From the NCBI GenBank assembly GCA_037833965.1, contig AP031353.1, forward strand, positions 29,886,501-29,950,500: 64,000 nucleotides of DNA. Direction: 5' to 3'. Shown piece by piece: positions 1 to 12,010 of the stretch. The notes under the pieces were generated by a model. That model was not told the origin of the DNA. It searched no databases and worked only from the letters and a program-made list of their open reading frames with translations. Origin of the DNA: Marchantia polymorpha subsp. ruderalis. Lineage: Eukaryota; Streptophyta; Marchantiopsida; Marchantiales; Marchantiaceae. A program made the translations under genes and the position numbers. Each line of letters starts with the position of its first letter. Within the stretch, counting starts at the first letter, position 1.

Positions 1-860
1 CTCAACCCCGCTGTCAAACGATGTATTCTGTGATGACCGTCCGTGAGCGAAGGGGATAAAATATATGAAATGGTACATATGAAACGTTGAGATCCATGCG
101 ACCTTCTCATGTGTCCTACACAACAACATAGTTAACCGTGCGAAAGAGACGCTACACGGAATAAAAGCATGATGGCAGAACCATACGTTTAGAAAAGAAA
201 TAGAAAACACGCTAAAAAAATTAATACTTTGGATAGCCCAGCCCTAAAAAAAACAATGAAAAGAAAAGGAAGGAAGCCCTCTCATGATATTTTGCATGGT
301 TTCTTCCACCTTTGTTTTTCTTCTATCTGTTTGCCCATTACTTGCATCATAAAAAAATATGATGATTGTATTAACCAAGGATTTCTCTTGAACAATCATC
401 TCATACTAAGTAAATCTCACATCTATAATCATAGGTTATGCCATGTTGTCAAATGTGTGTTGAATGTGGGATTATCATGAGAAAATAAAGGGCATCTAAA
501 ACGTTTTTGGTTACGTAGTTACACTATGCAGATTTGTTATCATCACGGTGTCATGTTATGATGCATCTCGTACAAAAACATGATCATATGCTTCAAATTC
601 ATTATAATGAAAATAATACTTTAGTTTAAAAAACTGATGCTTGTTAAGATCTAGTTAGATGTACATTGTTTTATGTAAATAATAATCATGTTTTAAGTGA
701 TCAATCTATCTATCTTATTATTAATATCATTTTAATAAGTGAGTAATGAAAAGAGTAAACTTAAAACTCTAACACATGATTCTAACTAAGAAGCTCATCT
801 CATCAAAGGTAAACCATCATGAGATAAAGATACTTATAGATTATGCTCTAGATGTTTAAT
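1..860. other. AT-rich intergenic DNA
   Basis: I see no supportable gene here. Short open frames exist, for example on the plus strand at 229-480, but they show low-complexity composition and no recognisable domain. The stretch ends at the 3' LTR of the copia element that follows. Confidence 0.5.
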
Positions 861-861
861 A

Positions 862-1066
862 TCTGATTATTTGAATCCAAAATACAAAAAAAAACCAGAA
901 ACAAATTTATTAAAATAACACACAGGAAGTAGATTTGTGTACTATTCAAGGTCGCGAGCTAGGTCTTGCCGCGTTAAGAAGTCAACAATACTAATAGCCA
1001 TTTTTAATGTGAGTCAACCGTAAACACAACCGATTGTCGACTACATTCATGATAAGAGTGAACTCC
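862..1066 (-). repeat. 3' LTR of the first copia element
   Basis: This repeat aligns by eye with 3723-3905: an AATACAA run, a segment with GAGCTAGGTC versus CAACTAGCTAGATC, then TGTGAGT, then CCAAC/ACAACC, then the terminal AGTGAACTCC versus AGTTAATCTC. It is followed directly by the reverse complement of a polypurine tract. The two LTR copies are strongly diverged, which points to an old insertion. Confidence 0.6.
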
Positions 1067-1940
1067 AATAATCTCCCCCTCAACTTGTGTCAAGAAAACA
1101 TTAGACTCCATAAGCTATATAGTTACGCCACGAGAAGTACTAAAACGAAATCTAACACAATTTCCTCTTCAAACCTAAGCTAACTAGAAATAAGTCGTAG
1201 TCAAAATATAATAGAGTAAAATATATATACATAGATAACTAACATTGCTAGTAACCTCTACTTGTGCTCTTCATGTCAAATCTACATAAGAACTCAATGT
1301 ATAATAAAGTCTTTGAAGCAATAACTTTGATCAATGCATCACTAGTATTGAAATTATAGTCAATCTTGACTAGCTTTATCTTTTTTATCAAAAACTTTAT
1401 TTCCAATAAAATGATATCTTGTCAATGTGTTTCATTCTACTGTACATCATTTGATTTGAAACAAGATGTAAAAAAACACTTCCACTATCACAATGAAGAT
1501 TAACAACTTCGTGTTTCAATCTCATCTCAATGGTAAATTTATTTAACTAGATAGCTTCCTTTGGTGCTTCTATTGCCTCTACATACGTTATGGAATAACT
1601 TACGCATTTTTGCAAGATAGTTTTATAACAAATGCATCCATCACCAAGTATAAACACATACCAATTGTAAATTTTTTCTTATCTAGATCTTGTTCATAAT
1701 TAGCATCCATCACCAAGTATAAACACGTACCAATTGTAAATTTTCTCTTATGTAGATCTTGTTCATAATTAGCATTCATCACCAAGTATAAATGCATATA
1801 AGTTGTAATATTTTTCTAAACTGAATCTTGTTCATAGTTAGCATCCACCACCAGTATAAACACATAACAATTGTAAATTTTTCTTATCTAGATATTGTTC
1901 ATAGTTAGCATTAGCGTAGCCTACCAAGGATTTGACATTC
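1067..1940 (-). pseudogene. copia RNase H relic
   Basis: Minus-strand translation near 1838-1925 gives a degenerate form of the copia RNase H core: G-Y-x-N-A-N-Y-E-Q-Y-L-D-K-K, matching the family pattern GYxDADYAxDLDxRRS and followed by VYTGGG-like residues. The same motif is repeated three more times toward 1634 by a tandem duplication. The catalytic first Asp has become Asn in several units, and stops break the frame, so this is not a working enzyme. Confidence 0.65.
1634..1909 (-). repeat. Four tandem 69-bp units inside RNase H relic
   Basis: Units start at 1634, 1703, 1772 and 1841, exactly 69 bp apart, and a fifth partial start lies at 1908 (67 bp later). Each begins GCATYCAYCACCA-GTATAAA and contains TTGTAA followed by ATCTTGTTCATA. 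Sixty-nine bases is 23 codons, so the copies stay in frame and each encodes a version of DANYEQDLDKKKFTIG on the minus strand. Confidence 0.85.
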
Positions 1941-2290
1941 ATTGATTCATGGGGTGAAGGAAAGTAGAGTACAGGCAGCAAGCCAGAGGCAATAGTACAA
2001 GGGCGTACCGATCCCATGAAGTGCATGTGTTGTAAGAAAGCACTATGGGGATAAGGGTTTGGAGTATCTTAGTCGAGGAGGAGAAAAGACTTACGTGTAA
2101 AGTGAGTGAGGGAGGGCACTGATTCCACAAACTCGCTCTCAGCGCGAGCACTTCGTCCATTGGCTCGGCAGAAGTGGCTTTTTCGTGGAATCTTGGAAGG
2201 TGCCAAAGTATGGTCAGGCTGAAGGAGTATACACTAGAGCCTAGAGTACAAAAGAGCTTGGAAAAAGTTGACATGGATGATTGACTAGCT
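1940..2290. other. GC-richer insert of unknown origin
   Basis: Base composition changes sharply from the AT-rich relic to near 50 percent GC and returns to AT-rich after about 2290. A minus-strand open frame of 111 codons (1939-2274) spans it but shows no domain I recognise. It may be a captured host fragment or an insertion into the copia relic. No terminal repeats or target duplication were found. Confidence 0.4.
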
Positions 2291-2599
2291 GTTAGTCAGT
2301 ACACAGGCAATCAGACATTTCAAAATAGATCAATTTTTTTTCATATCATAAACATTTGGATTTAAACAGATCCAATACGCTCAATCATATAATTTGATTG
2401 ACTGTATCATCATATATATATATATAAGAAATTAAAAAGTACAAGAATTACAAAAGAATTTTTTGATGTAAGAGATGTAATAAAAACAAACATTTTCAAA
2501 AATCATATATGATCAACCTGATTTGATGAATTGCATAGGTCATATTTTTATCATTATAGATCATTGTTCAACAAATCATACTTCTTGTCAAAATTTCAT

Positions 2600-2720
2600 G
2601 CCACATTGGCTAAACAAGGATCAACAACTTTGATTTGCACAAAATAGTGATTCTTGACATGATCATTATTGCCACATTTCTAACACATCATCATCTTTCT
2701 CCCTATTCATTTATGCCTAA
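2600..2720 (-). pseudogene. gag CCHC zinc-knuckle relic
   Basis: Reverse translation of 2644-2685 reads C-stop-K-C-G-N-N-D-H-V-K-N-H-Y, the C-x2-C-x4-H-x4-C knuckle of copia gag. The last Cys is replaced by Tyr and a stop lies between the first two Cys codons. The same motif is better kept in the downstream element at about 60790-60835. Confidence 0.65.
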
Positions 2721-3722
2721 ACTCGAATGTACACTTAGATTCTAAACGTTTGTCATACATGTTAATTTGTGAATATGAGTGAAATCGAATCTGTCATATT
2801 CTTGAAAGAGCAATAAAAAAATAAAGTAGATGAAAACATCATTTTTTGCTATAAGTCAACAATCAACAAAGTTGACATTTACAAAGAAGTGGTTAGTGTC
2901 GTCAAGCTACAAGTTAATAAGCTACATGAAATTCAAAAGACTTAAAAAAGATCAATAATGTCCAACAAAATTTGAAAAAATAAGAAATTTTTGTATATCT
3001 TCCCCAAGAAAAAAATTTTATTCTTGAAAACACTCCACGTCATGATGTTTCGTGTGAACCCCAACGATCTTTGTCTCGCAACACAAATTATTCCGTCCTG
3101 CATCACCCAATCTTCAGAACTATACTCAAGATGCAGCACGCAAATCTTACTCATTGATCTTGGCACATTCATGCACAAAAACTACCTCCTAATAGATATT
3201 TTCATCACAATGACATCACCACTTGATATCAATTTCTTTATACAATCAATCATCCTTGCTTGCCGCAAAGCATCTAATTTTGCAACAAAAATTATGACTT
3301 GATTAGCAAATTTGATCAACTACTTATGAAAAAGACAAAAATCATCTTCTGATTCCATTAATGATTTCATTCATGACTACAATTCTTGGAAAACTTTCTT
3401 TTGTTTTAGATGAATGTGATTTTATTTCCATTTTGATTTGTAGTAAAATCATATGCTTGCAAAGTTTTTCTCCAAATTTATGATGAAAAATAGTTGTGTT
3501 TCATTAATAAATTCATGCTTATATTGATTACAAGATCAAATGTTTGACAAAACATCGCAACTTTGCCTTGTAGCCCTATGTCTACATTTTAAATCTTTGA
3601 GTAATCTTGACTATTGTTTGTTGAGTTATCTCGCAAAGTTTTGATAGATTCACAATTGATAGAATAGCTCATTAATCATTTGTGATTCATGCATTTGTGA
3701 TTTATTCTAATCTGAGACCAAT

Positions 3723-3905
3723 TTTAATAATAGTATTCTGAAATACAAGACAAGCAAAACAAAACATCACAAAATACTCAAAAACAAGATTGATGTAGTG
3801 TTTGAGCAACTAGCTAGATCTCACCTTCTAAATAGTTCACAATACTGACAAACGAATACTAATGTGAGTTCACCGTCAACCCAACCGACAGTCTACAATA
3901 CGCTT
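3723..3905 (-). repeat. 5' LTR of the first copia element, with PBS-like site
   Basis: This is the partner of the repeat at 862-1066. It ends with CTCAACA at 3905, the reverse complement of a TGTTGAG LTR start, the same terminus seen in the element near 57416. The PBS-like 12-mer sits at 3709-3720 on the interior side. Confidence 0.6.
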
Positions 3906-4109
3906 GACAAGAGTTAATCTCAACATAATATATTGGGAATCAAATTCTAATGTCTTCATCATTTTTGACATTATTATTATACCAAATTGAAGACTTATAT
4001 TGTCAACATGAGAAATGACGAAATTGTTTACATTATTCTTTAAATGGTTTTTTTATGCAAATTAAGATTTTAAACTCATTTTGTTTATAAAAACCAAGTA
4101 TCTAAATAT

Positions 4110-4494
4110 AGAGAATTGTTAAATACACCACACTTTTTACTAAATACACCACAAACCACACACAACGATGTGGTGTGTGGTGTATTTAGTAAAAAGTGGC
4201 CGTCTCGTAAGGCCACGAGGGAACGGATCCTCGCTTGCTACTTGCGCGTGCGAGGGAGCGAAGGAATAATATTGTCGGACATGCGACTGCCCACAAGGGA
4301 GCTTCACACACCACAGACCATACCATATTATATCACACCACACCACACCGGCACATCCACGACACGATCATACTGCGGTGCGCGCATGAAGTTTATCTCT
4401 CACTCAGACAGACACACCTACGCTCACTCATTCCTCTCAAGTGTGCATTGTGTGATGTATTTAGTAAAAATTGTGGTGTATTTAATAATTCTCT
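4110..4494. mobile_element. 385-bp MITE with about 41-bp terminal inverted repeats
   Basis: The left end begins AGAGAATTGTTAAATACACC. The right end, reverse-complemented, begins AGAGAATTATTAAATACACC, and the match continues for about 41 bp with about four mismatches. The flanks carry direct repeats: AAATAT at 4104-4109 and 4495-4500, extendable to TCTAAATAT (9 bp) at 4101-4109 and 4492-4500 if the termini overlap. The left arm also forms its own perfect 22-bp inverted repeat (4131-4152 with 4177-4198), so the TIR motif occurs three times. The centre is GC-richer than the surroundings. No transposase is encoded. The family could be Mutator-like if the 9-bp duplication is the true one. Confidence 0.85.
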
Positions 4495-4500
4495 AAATAT

Positions 4501-5950
4501 ATCACTATTGACTATATTCAAATCATCATTATTGCTTATGAAAACAAACCTTACTGATTCTAGAAAGATTCATTGGTTTCTAAGTTTTAAAATAAGCCTT
4601 GATATTGTTTGTAGTTTTGTTCATAATAAACCAACTTTGAATCACTTATTGACTTATAAATCAAAGCTCATATATTTCACAATAAATAATATATATGTTT
4701 ACACAAATGCTTTGGCCACTATCACCAATTAGCTCATCAGTTATATGTGATGTGTATTTTTTGTTCACAAGTTGGAGATGACTGACAGTACTTAAAGTAT
4801 GTTGATGTTATGGTAACTAAAATCGCTCTTCTCACAAACATATTCCAAAAAGTTCACTTTCAACTGAAAATATGCGTAGTGATAAAAATAATCCATTTCA
4901 TAATATGATCAATCTTGAAATCTTACAATATATATAAATAGAAATTATTATTTTTTACGTGACAATTTATATCATTGATATAATTCTTCATATCAAATTA
5001 AACCATTTATGTTCATGAAATATGATTGTAATTTTAATGAATCTCATATTTGAAAAAATTTATAGAATAGTAAATCATGAGAACTGCATACTAACTTATC
5101 TATTTATTTCTTAAACTTTTATTGCTTTTCATGATACTAAATATACATATTTATAATATTGGAGGTCATTGTTTAGATCAGGCATGCATCATATCATAAT
5201 AACTAAAGTTTTACACTAGTTTAAAAAAAAATCAGATTTTGACTAATTGGATTTGAAAACAATTCTAACCATCTTGAACAAGAATAGCATATAAACTCAA
5301 GATTAGTAGACTGTACTTACCATGTGACTTTCATGTCACCTGGGATTTATACAAAGTGAATTCATAGACAAACCTCAAGCAATCACGCCAGGAGACGGAG
5401 ATCTCACATGAAAGAGACTATAGAAAACACATGAAATAAATCTTTTCCACTCTAATAAATCCAGGTAGGGTATAATATAGACTAATGCAATCTAAATGAA
5501 TCGTTTCAGTTAAATGCTCATTTGTTTAATTCGAATACTCCTTTTTACACTTGAAACACTACCCTGATTGTTCGTCACAAGTTGATCACTGAACTATATA
5601 CATGCAGATAGTGTCAACTTTGAATAAATATATATAGTGTAGGTCGAACTGGGGTCATGGTTGTCAGCTACATGACTGTCCCAAGCTATATGCATTCATC
5701 GGTGTAATTGAAAGTATTAAGAAGGGTGCGATATTAAAAATAGGGGATATCAAGTATTCGTATACCATGCGTAAAACGGAAATAAGCTATCTATCATGTA
5801 AATGGTCTATGTAGTTTGATCTTTTATACTCCCTAGTGATTTGATAGTTTGCTTCATCCAAAATAGTCAAGCTTCAAGTTGAGAAAAACAGAAGAATTAA
5901 CTCATTTTCTTTCATTTCCTGTAATAAATTGAAAAAATTTATAAATCTTG
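4501..5950. other. AT-rich intergenic DNA
   Basis: No open frame with recognisable content, no clear repeat pair and no RNA gene were found. It is probably decayed repeat DNA. Confidence 0.45.
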
Positions 5951-7451
5951 TCATGAAGTCCGACAGTAAAACCACAAGGTAAGAACAAAATTTTCGTATT
6001 GACACCTTCCAGAGTAATCGCACAACTTAAAGTCCTCTCGAAGGACTTCGATCTGTTCAAAAACCCGTAGAATTCGGGAGTCCAGATTTAGATCAATAAT
6101 TTGGATTGGGCACGTCAATACCTTCGCTAGTCTTCATTCCAAATCCCTAACGGCTTCAATTGCCTTGCCACTAAGGTCATTGTGATGAAGATATTGAACT
6201 TGTGGATACCACAACAGAGAATACTGTAATCTTATTCAATATTGCGGTAATATTTTCTTCAGACTGTCTCAAGTGGTTCTCAAAGGATGGCATGACTTCC
6301 ACACGCAAAGCTGAAGCATGGATTCTGTGCCGGACATATAGTTCGACTGACATCGCTTCATGCGCGTAACACATGGTTGGATATATGGCACTTTCCTAGG
6401 TTTCAAATTGGTTTGTCCTGGATCTCTGGTAAGAGAAATTCAGAGCTTGTCAGAGGTTTGCAGAGGAGGGCAAACCACTGGACAATCGAACCCACAAAAT
6501 TGTCCAGCACAACATTCCTCTAGGGTCTGGCTTCAGATTGCTACACTTAGAGAAAAAAACCACGCTCCTCCAGTCCACTGCGCTATTTACATCTCTGAAC
6601 AAAAAGGATGAACTTCCAGAAATCCAGCAAAATCTTTTTGAAAGTGGAAATAGCCTCGCTCCGTTTTGACTTCAGTTAGTTCAGCCATGACATGTCAGTA
6701 AGGAGTTTCCGATCACCAAACAGACTTCAAGGTGTGTTTATAACTTCCTTAACTTCCTTCCTTTAACAATGCCCTTAGCAGAAGTTTTGTCGTTTCAACT
6801 CTTCTACTCTGCTCCAAAAATGAACTCACTTATTTGCAAATATTGACTCTTATTCTCTACTATCTTCACACTTCCGCAACTCGTAAGGTGCACAATTTAG
6901 AAAGATTCCTACTGCAAACTTTGACTGTAAAACTGATCCGATAAAACTGAAGAACTTAATGCAGGATTGACACCACTTACACAAAACTTGCAAATAAATC
7001 CTCCTTCGGAAAAGTTTTCCGCGATCATTTTAACCATCTCCAACTTGAAGACTTACATAGGCCAACTTCACCTCCGCATGACAAATGAATGTCAAACAAC
7101 CTCCAAGGCACTCAAGAGCAGGAAGTTACAGCCTCTGTAGAATTGGTTGTATCTTGTTGTGCGTACCTACCTCACACTGACTAGCTGCACTCTCCAAGTC
7201 CATTTAAAATGCACTTGCTTTGAAGACAACCAGAGAACTAAAGCTCTTAGTCAGCAAATGGAAATCAACAAACATCACTCCCTCCACAACGCAGGCTGAA
7301 CTCTCCGTGCCTGATTTTCATGAATGAATGTTCCACCGTGCGATTACCCCTTGAACAAAAATTGAGCATCAGATTTGAGCTGGCGCTCTCCATCTGCTTG
7401 ACCAGCGCATCTTGAATTTGACGTGCATCAAATTCCTGTGGCGATGCTTTC
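5951..7451. other. Moderate-GC region downstream of the small minus-strand gene
   Basis: Composition here is gene-like (higher GC than the repeats). On the minus strand an open segment follows a TTTGTTTAG acceptor, beginning at 7452 and running down to about 7360. It is in phase with an alternative donor at 7620 in the upstream gene, so it may be an alternative exon. A second minus-strand open frame (6177-6374) holds a helical ENHLRQSEENITAILNKI segment. I could not join it to a gene. The rest may be 3' untranslated or intergenic sequence. Confidence 0.35.
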
Positions 7452-7591
7452 CCTAAACAAAGACGTACATGGAATGTAGAAAGCAGAGCTTTGCGCTCTT
7501 CTGCCGCACTAGATTACAAGCTCAATATTGCTGAATGCCTCAATGGCTTTTTCAGAGCAACAATTGTATTCGGATGTCAAAAGACCCCACC

Positions 7592-8586
7592 TCAAGGGAC
7601 GGATTTTCCTTCTGTCGCACCTGTGGTGCTGGCGCTCCCACAACTTCCTTCTGACTTTAATGATTTTGAGAAGTCTTGCGCGCCTGGAATCGAAGTCTGC
7701 TTGATTACCTTTTCTATGATTATATCCGCCTCGGCATTCAAGTCGGATTCCATCTGAGCTTTGGCTTGTTCAGCTAAGCTTTCCACATACTCAGCAGTTG
7801 CTTTCTCCTGCAAAGGTGTAAAAAATACATCAAAGTCATGACACAAGTAGAGATGAAATTATATAAACTTCTTGCTCCATTGTTTTCATCTAAGATCATC
7901 ACACCTTCAAACTGCGTTAAAATTTGAGTTTAGGACATACAGAGAAAAAATGACTCCAATATCCATTCTTTCCAAGCATAAAAATATTTCAAGACTTCAA
8001 CTGTTCCAACGAGACGCAAGCAGTGCCGAACAACTGATTGACAAGACTCATGTAGGTTGGACAATCTGAAGGTAGAACTCAAGGTGGCAAATATCAGAAA
8101 AAAATGAATAGATAGATCTTGCACGAAGTTTCTATTGAAATGTAGAGGGATTGAAGAAAGAACTAATTTCTTTACCTAAAAAAGGACAGACCGTAAAGCA
8201 TTGAAAATTGCCATTCCGGACAGATAATTGGAAATCCACACTACTCACCGCCTCCACCAGATTGGCCTCAAGTGCTTTCATCTCCTCCACAATTTTTCGA
8301 ATGTCATTCAATGCTGATTTCTCCCGCAGCTCCTCTTGAGCGAGACGATGCTTACGAAGCTGTAAAAGCGGAGCCCATAAGCCACACATCAGATGCAAAC
8401 CATCACGCTGCAGGAGAGAAACAGAAGGTCTTTCAAAACGTGAGATGCACGACCAGCTTGGCAAGCACTTACGCGAATCAGCTGTTCATGCATAGCCAAA
8501 TTTCGACGTTGAAGATCTTCATCAGGCAAGCCTCGCATTAAGCGTACGACTTCACGCGCCCAACCGACCCACCGCCTCATAGCCAT
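7592..8586 (-). CDS. Small helical/coiled-coil protein, three coding exons, family not recognised
   Basis: I infer a minus-strand gene with coding exons 8586-8473, 8359-8249 and 7807-7592 (114, 111 and 216 bp, each a whole number of codons). The introns begin GTAAGT and GTGAGT and end TTTTACAG and TTTGCAG. The joined product is 146 residues. The start ATG at 8586 has A at -3 and G at +4. Residues 1-38 (MAMRRWVGWAREVVRLMR...) are basic and could form an amphipathic organelle-targeting or membrane-binding helix. Residues 39-115 are rich in Glu, Lys and Ala in heptad-like order (LAQEELREKSALNDI, then VEEMKALEANLVEAEKATAEY), suggesting a coiled coil. The tail is Ser/Gly/Thr-rich. A GTGCGA donor at 7620 inside the last exon is in phase with an acceptor before 7452, so a longer isoform is possible. 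I do not recognise the family and assign no function. Confidence 0.65.
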
Positions 8587-8960
8587 CCTGACCTCTTTTC
8601 CTCAAGCATCTGCTCTTCAAATCAGATTGATCTTGTCTGCCACCAAATGTCCAATCTCATCGAGGATCGATCGAGTTTTGTACAAATACACAACGCCTAC
8701 GACGCTGTGCAGGCAGAGATGCCAATAATTTGGAGTCCACCAGCAGGACATGGGGTCGGACTTCCGCCCCTTCTCTTCCCCACTCCCCTTTTCCCGCACT
8801 GCTGCTCACCTGAGAGTTTCCCTGAGGAAGGTGACACAACGGAAGTACAATGTACTCTTCCTTGTCTTCTTCTCGGAAGTTATTGGATTGGTGACACAGG
8901 AAATCGGCATTTTGCAGCATTTTGACCTTCTTTTATCCATGTGATGTTTCTCAGCTTTTG
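8587..8960 (-). promoter_or_regulatory. Probable leader/promoter of the small minus-strand gene
   Basis: This stretch upstream of the 8586 start codon is GC-richer, with purine runs on the minus strand around 8765-8800 typical of plant 5' leaders. AT-rich DNA begins beyond about 8940. No TATA box can be assigned with confidence. Confidence 0.3.
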
Positions 8961-10249
8961 TAACTTCCTCATATACTAAGACATTTTCCTCCTACTTTTC
9001 CGTTGTGATCTGGGATTTTCTTTCCGCTCTCCCATAGAATCTTTCGGTTCACCATAGATAGTGATTTCCAAGCAAGCATTGAGATATATACCAATTGAGG
9101 TCTAGCACATAAACTAAAAAAATGTTGCTTTTTTTCCTTAGACGAAAATATCAAAAATGAAGAGAAACCTAGTGAATTACTTGTTAGTTATTAAATTAGT
9201 TAGAATTATTAAAATTTACAAGATTTGTAACTTTTATAAGTTTTCATATGTAGAACATCTAAAACCATATCAGATTTATTAACATCTTCGAGAGAAAGTT
9301 TGACGACATTAATCGCGATAATCACACGGATCTCGTATAGTAGTACTAATTTTGTGTAAAAATGGTCATATGAAGATAGACACGAACTAACGTACGTGAA
9401 TAGAAGGCATTACGTGGTGTATCACATTAAACATATACCTTTGTTCTTTTTCGAATTCGCAAGTAAATATTTTATACTTATGACTCTAATATTTTTTATT
9501 CATGATACATAGTAGATACTGATTTCATAAAAATCAGCGATAACATTATGTACGAAGATGAGAATATTACATATTTATTAAATATTTATTCAAATGAATT
9601 TACACACTTTTGGACATATCAACAAGTACTATTCCAAATCTAATTACAAAATATGTTTTCGCATTATACCACAAGGTATCAAACTGTTATCATTATCAAA
9701 ATTTATCACTTTGATCATATTCAAAATGTGAAAAGTAGTATATTTTATATTTTTCATATATTCTATTAGTCTAATATGTCACAATGAATTGAAAAAATCT
9801 TAAAGAATAAATTTTCCTTCCTTTGCATCTCAATATTCCATCTAAATCCAAAATAAGAATATACAATACATGATATTTCATTATTTTACATTCACAAGTA
9901 AACAAATAATTGTATATGCAACAAATCATTTGAACTATAATTATTATTGGGAAGAAATTCAAACTTAGAGACACATCTTCTCAGTCACTCACATGCAAAG
10001 CCACAAAGCACTCACGCAACTCAATCATGTGGTTTAGTCTATGAAAACACCTACAGCTTTCCATGGAATTCTGTAAAGTGTCAACAAAGGCATTCGTGAA
10101 CTTTTATTATATATTGGTAATTTAGCTTAAATCCTATTTAATCTAACATTAATGTATTGAAAATCTGAGTTGATTTTTAACAATCTTTACTTTCATTCAT
10201 GTTGTTGGAACCATAAACTACATGCCTTATAAAAACACTATACATAAAT
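8961..10249. other. AT-rich intergenic DNA
   Basis: I see no gene, structured repeat or RNA. The right part may include a decayed LTR of the copia fragment that follows, but I could not align it. Confidence 0.4.
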
Positions 10250-12010
10250 ATTTAACATAAAATAATCTACTCATTAAACTAGAAGTTGTAACTAAAATAA
10301 TATAGAGTAAAAATGAATAAGAGTTAACAAGATTATTAGTAAACTTTATTTATGTTTCTCGTGCGAATATTGCAAATTAGCTCATAAGTTGGATTTAATC
10401 TACAGTCACTCTTAACTAGTTTGATTTTATTTTTATCAACAACTGCATCTGTGAAAAAAATAGTAAGTGCTTTTGGTGTGTTTTGCTCTGTCTTTTATCG
10501 CTTGATTTGAAGTCAGATGTAAAACATTTGTAAATTGACAAATCAATATTTCAATCAGATCTGAATGATACATAAGTTTCAATAAAATAGTTTTCTAATT
10601 GCTTTTGCTACCACCACATAGTCAATCTTTGTTGTGATATTAGCTACATATTTTTTAAAAACTGATGCATACAAATCAAACGCGTATATACCTTACAAGT
10701 TATAAAATTGTTCTTCTTTAGATCTTGTGCATACATAAATCAACTTAAACTAGCAAAAATTTGGCATTGTCAAACAAGACTTCAAAAAATTATAATTTTT
10801 AGTTTTTTAATATAATTATAAATTTCTTTCATAACTTTTCAGTGCCCATCTTTTAAATTTGATATGTACACAATCATTTTCTACATAACTAAGCAATATC
10901 AGATCTTGTGCACATCATCAAATACAAGAGACAGTTCATTATTTTGTGATATCTTTTTTTCAATCGCAAATTTTATGATCACAAAGATTGAACATTGAGA
11001 TTGCAGAGAGTATGAACTGTATTGTCAAAATAATTCATGTTTGCAGTATATTATATTGAATTTTTCAAGCAAATGTTCCATTTCTTTGTCTTGATTTAAT
11101 CGTAAATTATTATCTTTTAAATCTATGTGAACATTTATCTTTAATGAACTTCATTCAGATCATTTATTTTGAATGCAAAATTTGGTTGATTTTTGCATTT
11201 TTCAATGTTTGATTGATTGATCACCAAAGCAAATTTGATATCGACTTAAAATAATCAATTATTAAATTTAAGAAATTTATTATACATATTTTTATGTATA
11301 TATTTGAATCATACACACTTTGTGAAAATATTTGTACTTTCATGAACTCATCAAATCTTGCATTTCATTATATAGAAGATAGTTTTAATCCATATAATGA
11401 TTTCAACCATATAGTAATCAACCTCATTTGATTTTTTTTCTCAAAACCAATTGATTGTCTCAGATAGATTTACTCTTCCAAAATTTTATATAAAAATATT
11501 ATACTTACATTCATCTGACACATAACAAGACTTAATATCGCAACAAATTCACATACTTGTAACAAATTTTTCTAATTGTGAATTTTTTTTATGTAGTACG
11601 GCTTTTTCTATCCTCTGAAATTTGTAGCCATCAATTTCTATTTTAAGATTTTCTTCTTATCATCTCTTAGGGTTTTTTTCAACTTGTACATGTACTTGTT
11701 ATCAATACACAATTATTTTGTTGAAAGCTTCATTGCTTCCACATCTTGTTATATTTTAGTGATTGCATCTCACACTCCATAAGTATATTACATTCAAACT
11801 TATTGAAAGAAGGTTAAACTTCTCAATACAAACAAGATTTTTCTTCTTCCAAGACGTGGTATATCAACACCATCTTCATTTTTCAATATCATGATTTTTA
11901 AAATTGGATGAATTAGTTCATAATGCATTTTTTGGGAGCTATACTAATCCGATTTGATGATATCTTTCTTCTTGGTTGAACATTGATGTGATTAGTATAC
12001 TCTCCAGCTC
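10250..12010 (-). mobile_element. copia pol fragment (RNase H to RT), minus strand
   Basis: This is a third copy of the copia family, with stops in all frames. On the minus strand around 11330-11430 it reads L-K-S-L-Y-G-L-K and then N-A-R-F-D-E-F-M, the conserved RT segment KSLYGLKQSPRQWNxRFDEFM. The 10300-10760 part resembles the RNase H end of the element at 57430-58270. The 11800-11990 part matches the region at about 63810-63950 near the window end. The fragment stops abruptly near 12010 where GC rises. No LTRs were identified. Confidence 0.65.

Larger units (their letters stand above)
862..3905 (-). mobile_element. Internally deleted Ty1/copia element, minus strand
   Basis: Two related repeats flank this block, about 862-1066 and 3723-3905. 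Both contain a shared TCACATTA-type core and end in similar AGTTMAYTC-like segments. Next to the left repeat lies a reverse-complemented polypurine tract (ATCTCCCCCTC at 1067-1077). Next to the right repeat lies a primer-binding-site-like 12-mer (3709-3720, reverse complement TGGTCTCAGATT, resembling the initiator Met-tRNA site TGGTATCAGAGC). Reading the minus strand, a gag zinc knuckle relic lies near the PBS and an RNase H relic near the polypurine tract. Most of integrase and reverse transcriptase is missing or unrecognisable, since the interior is only about 2.6 kb. The element is old and cannot be autonomous. The outer LTR limits are uncertain by about 20 bp. Confidence 0.7.

Noticed and set aside
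229..480. 83-codon plus-strand open frame
   Set aside because: Low-complexity composition, no domain, no splice continuation; within AT-rich DNA.
6177..6374. Minus-strand 65-codon open frame as an exon of the small gene
   Set aside because: Helical content is suggestive, but no splice path joining it in phase could be shown.
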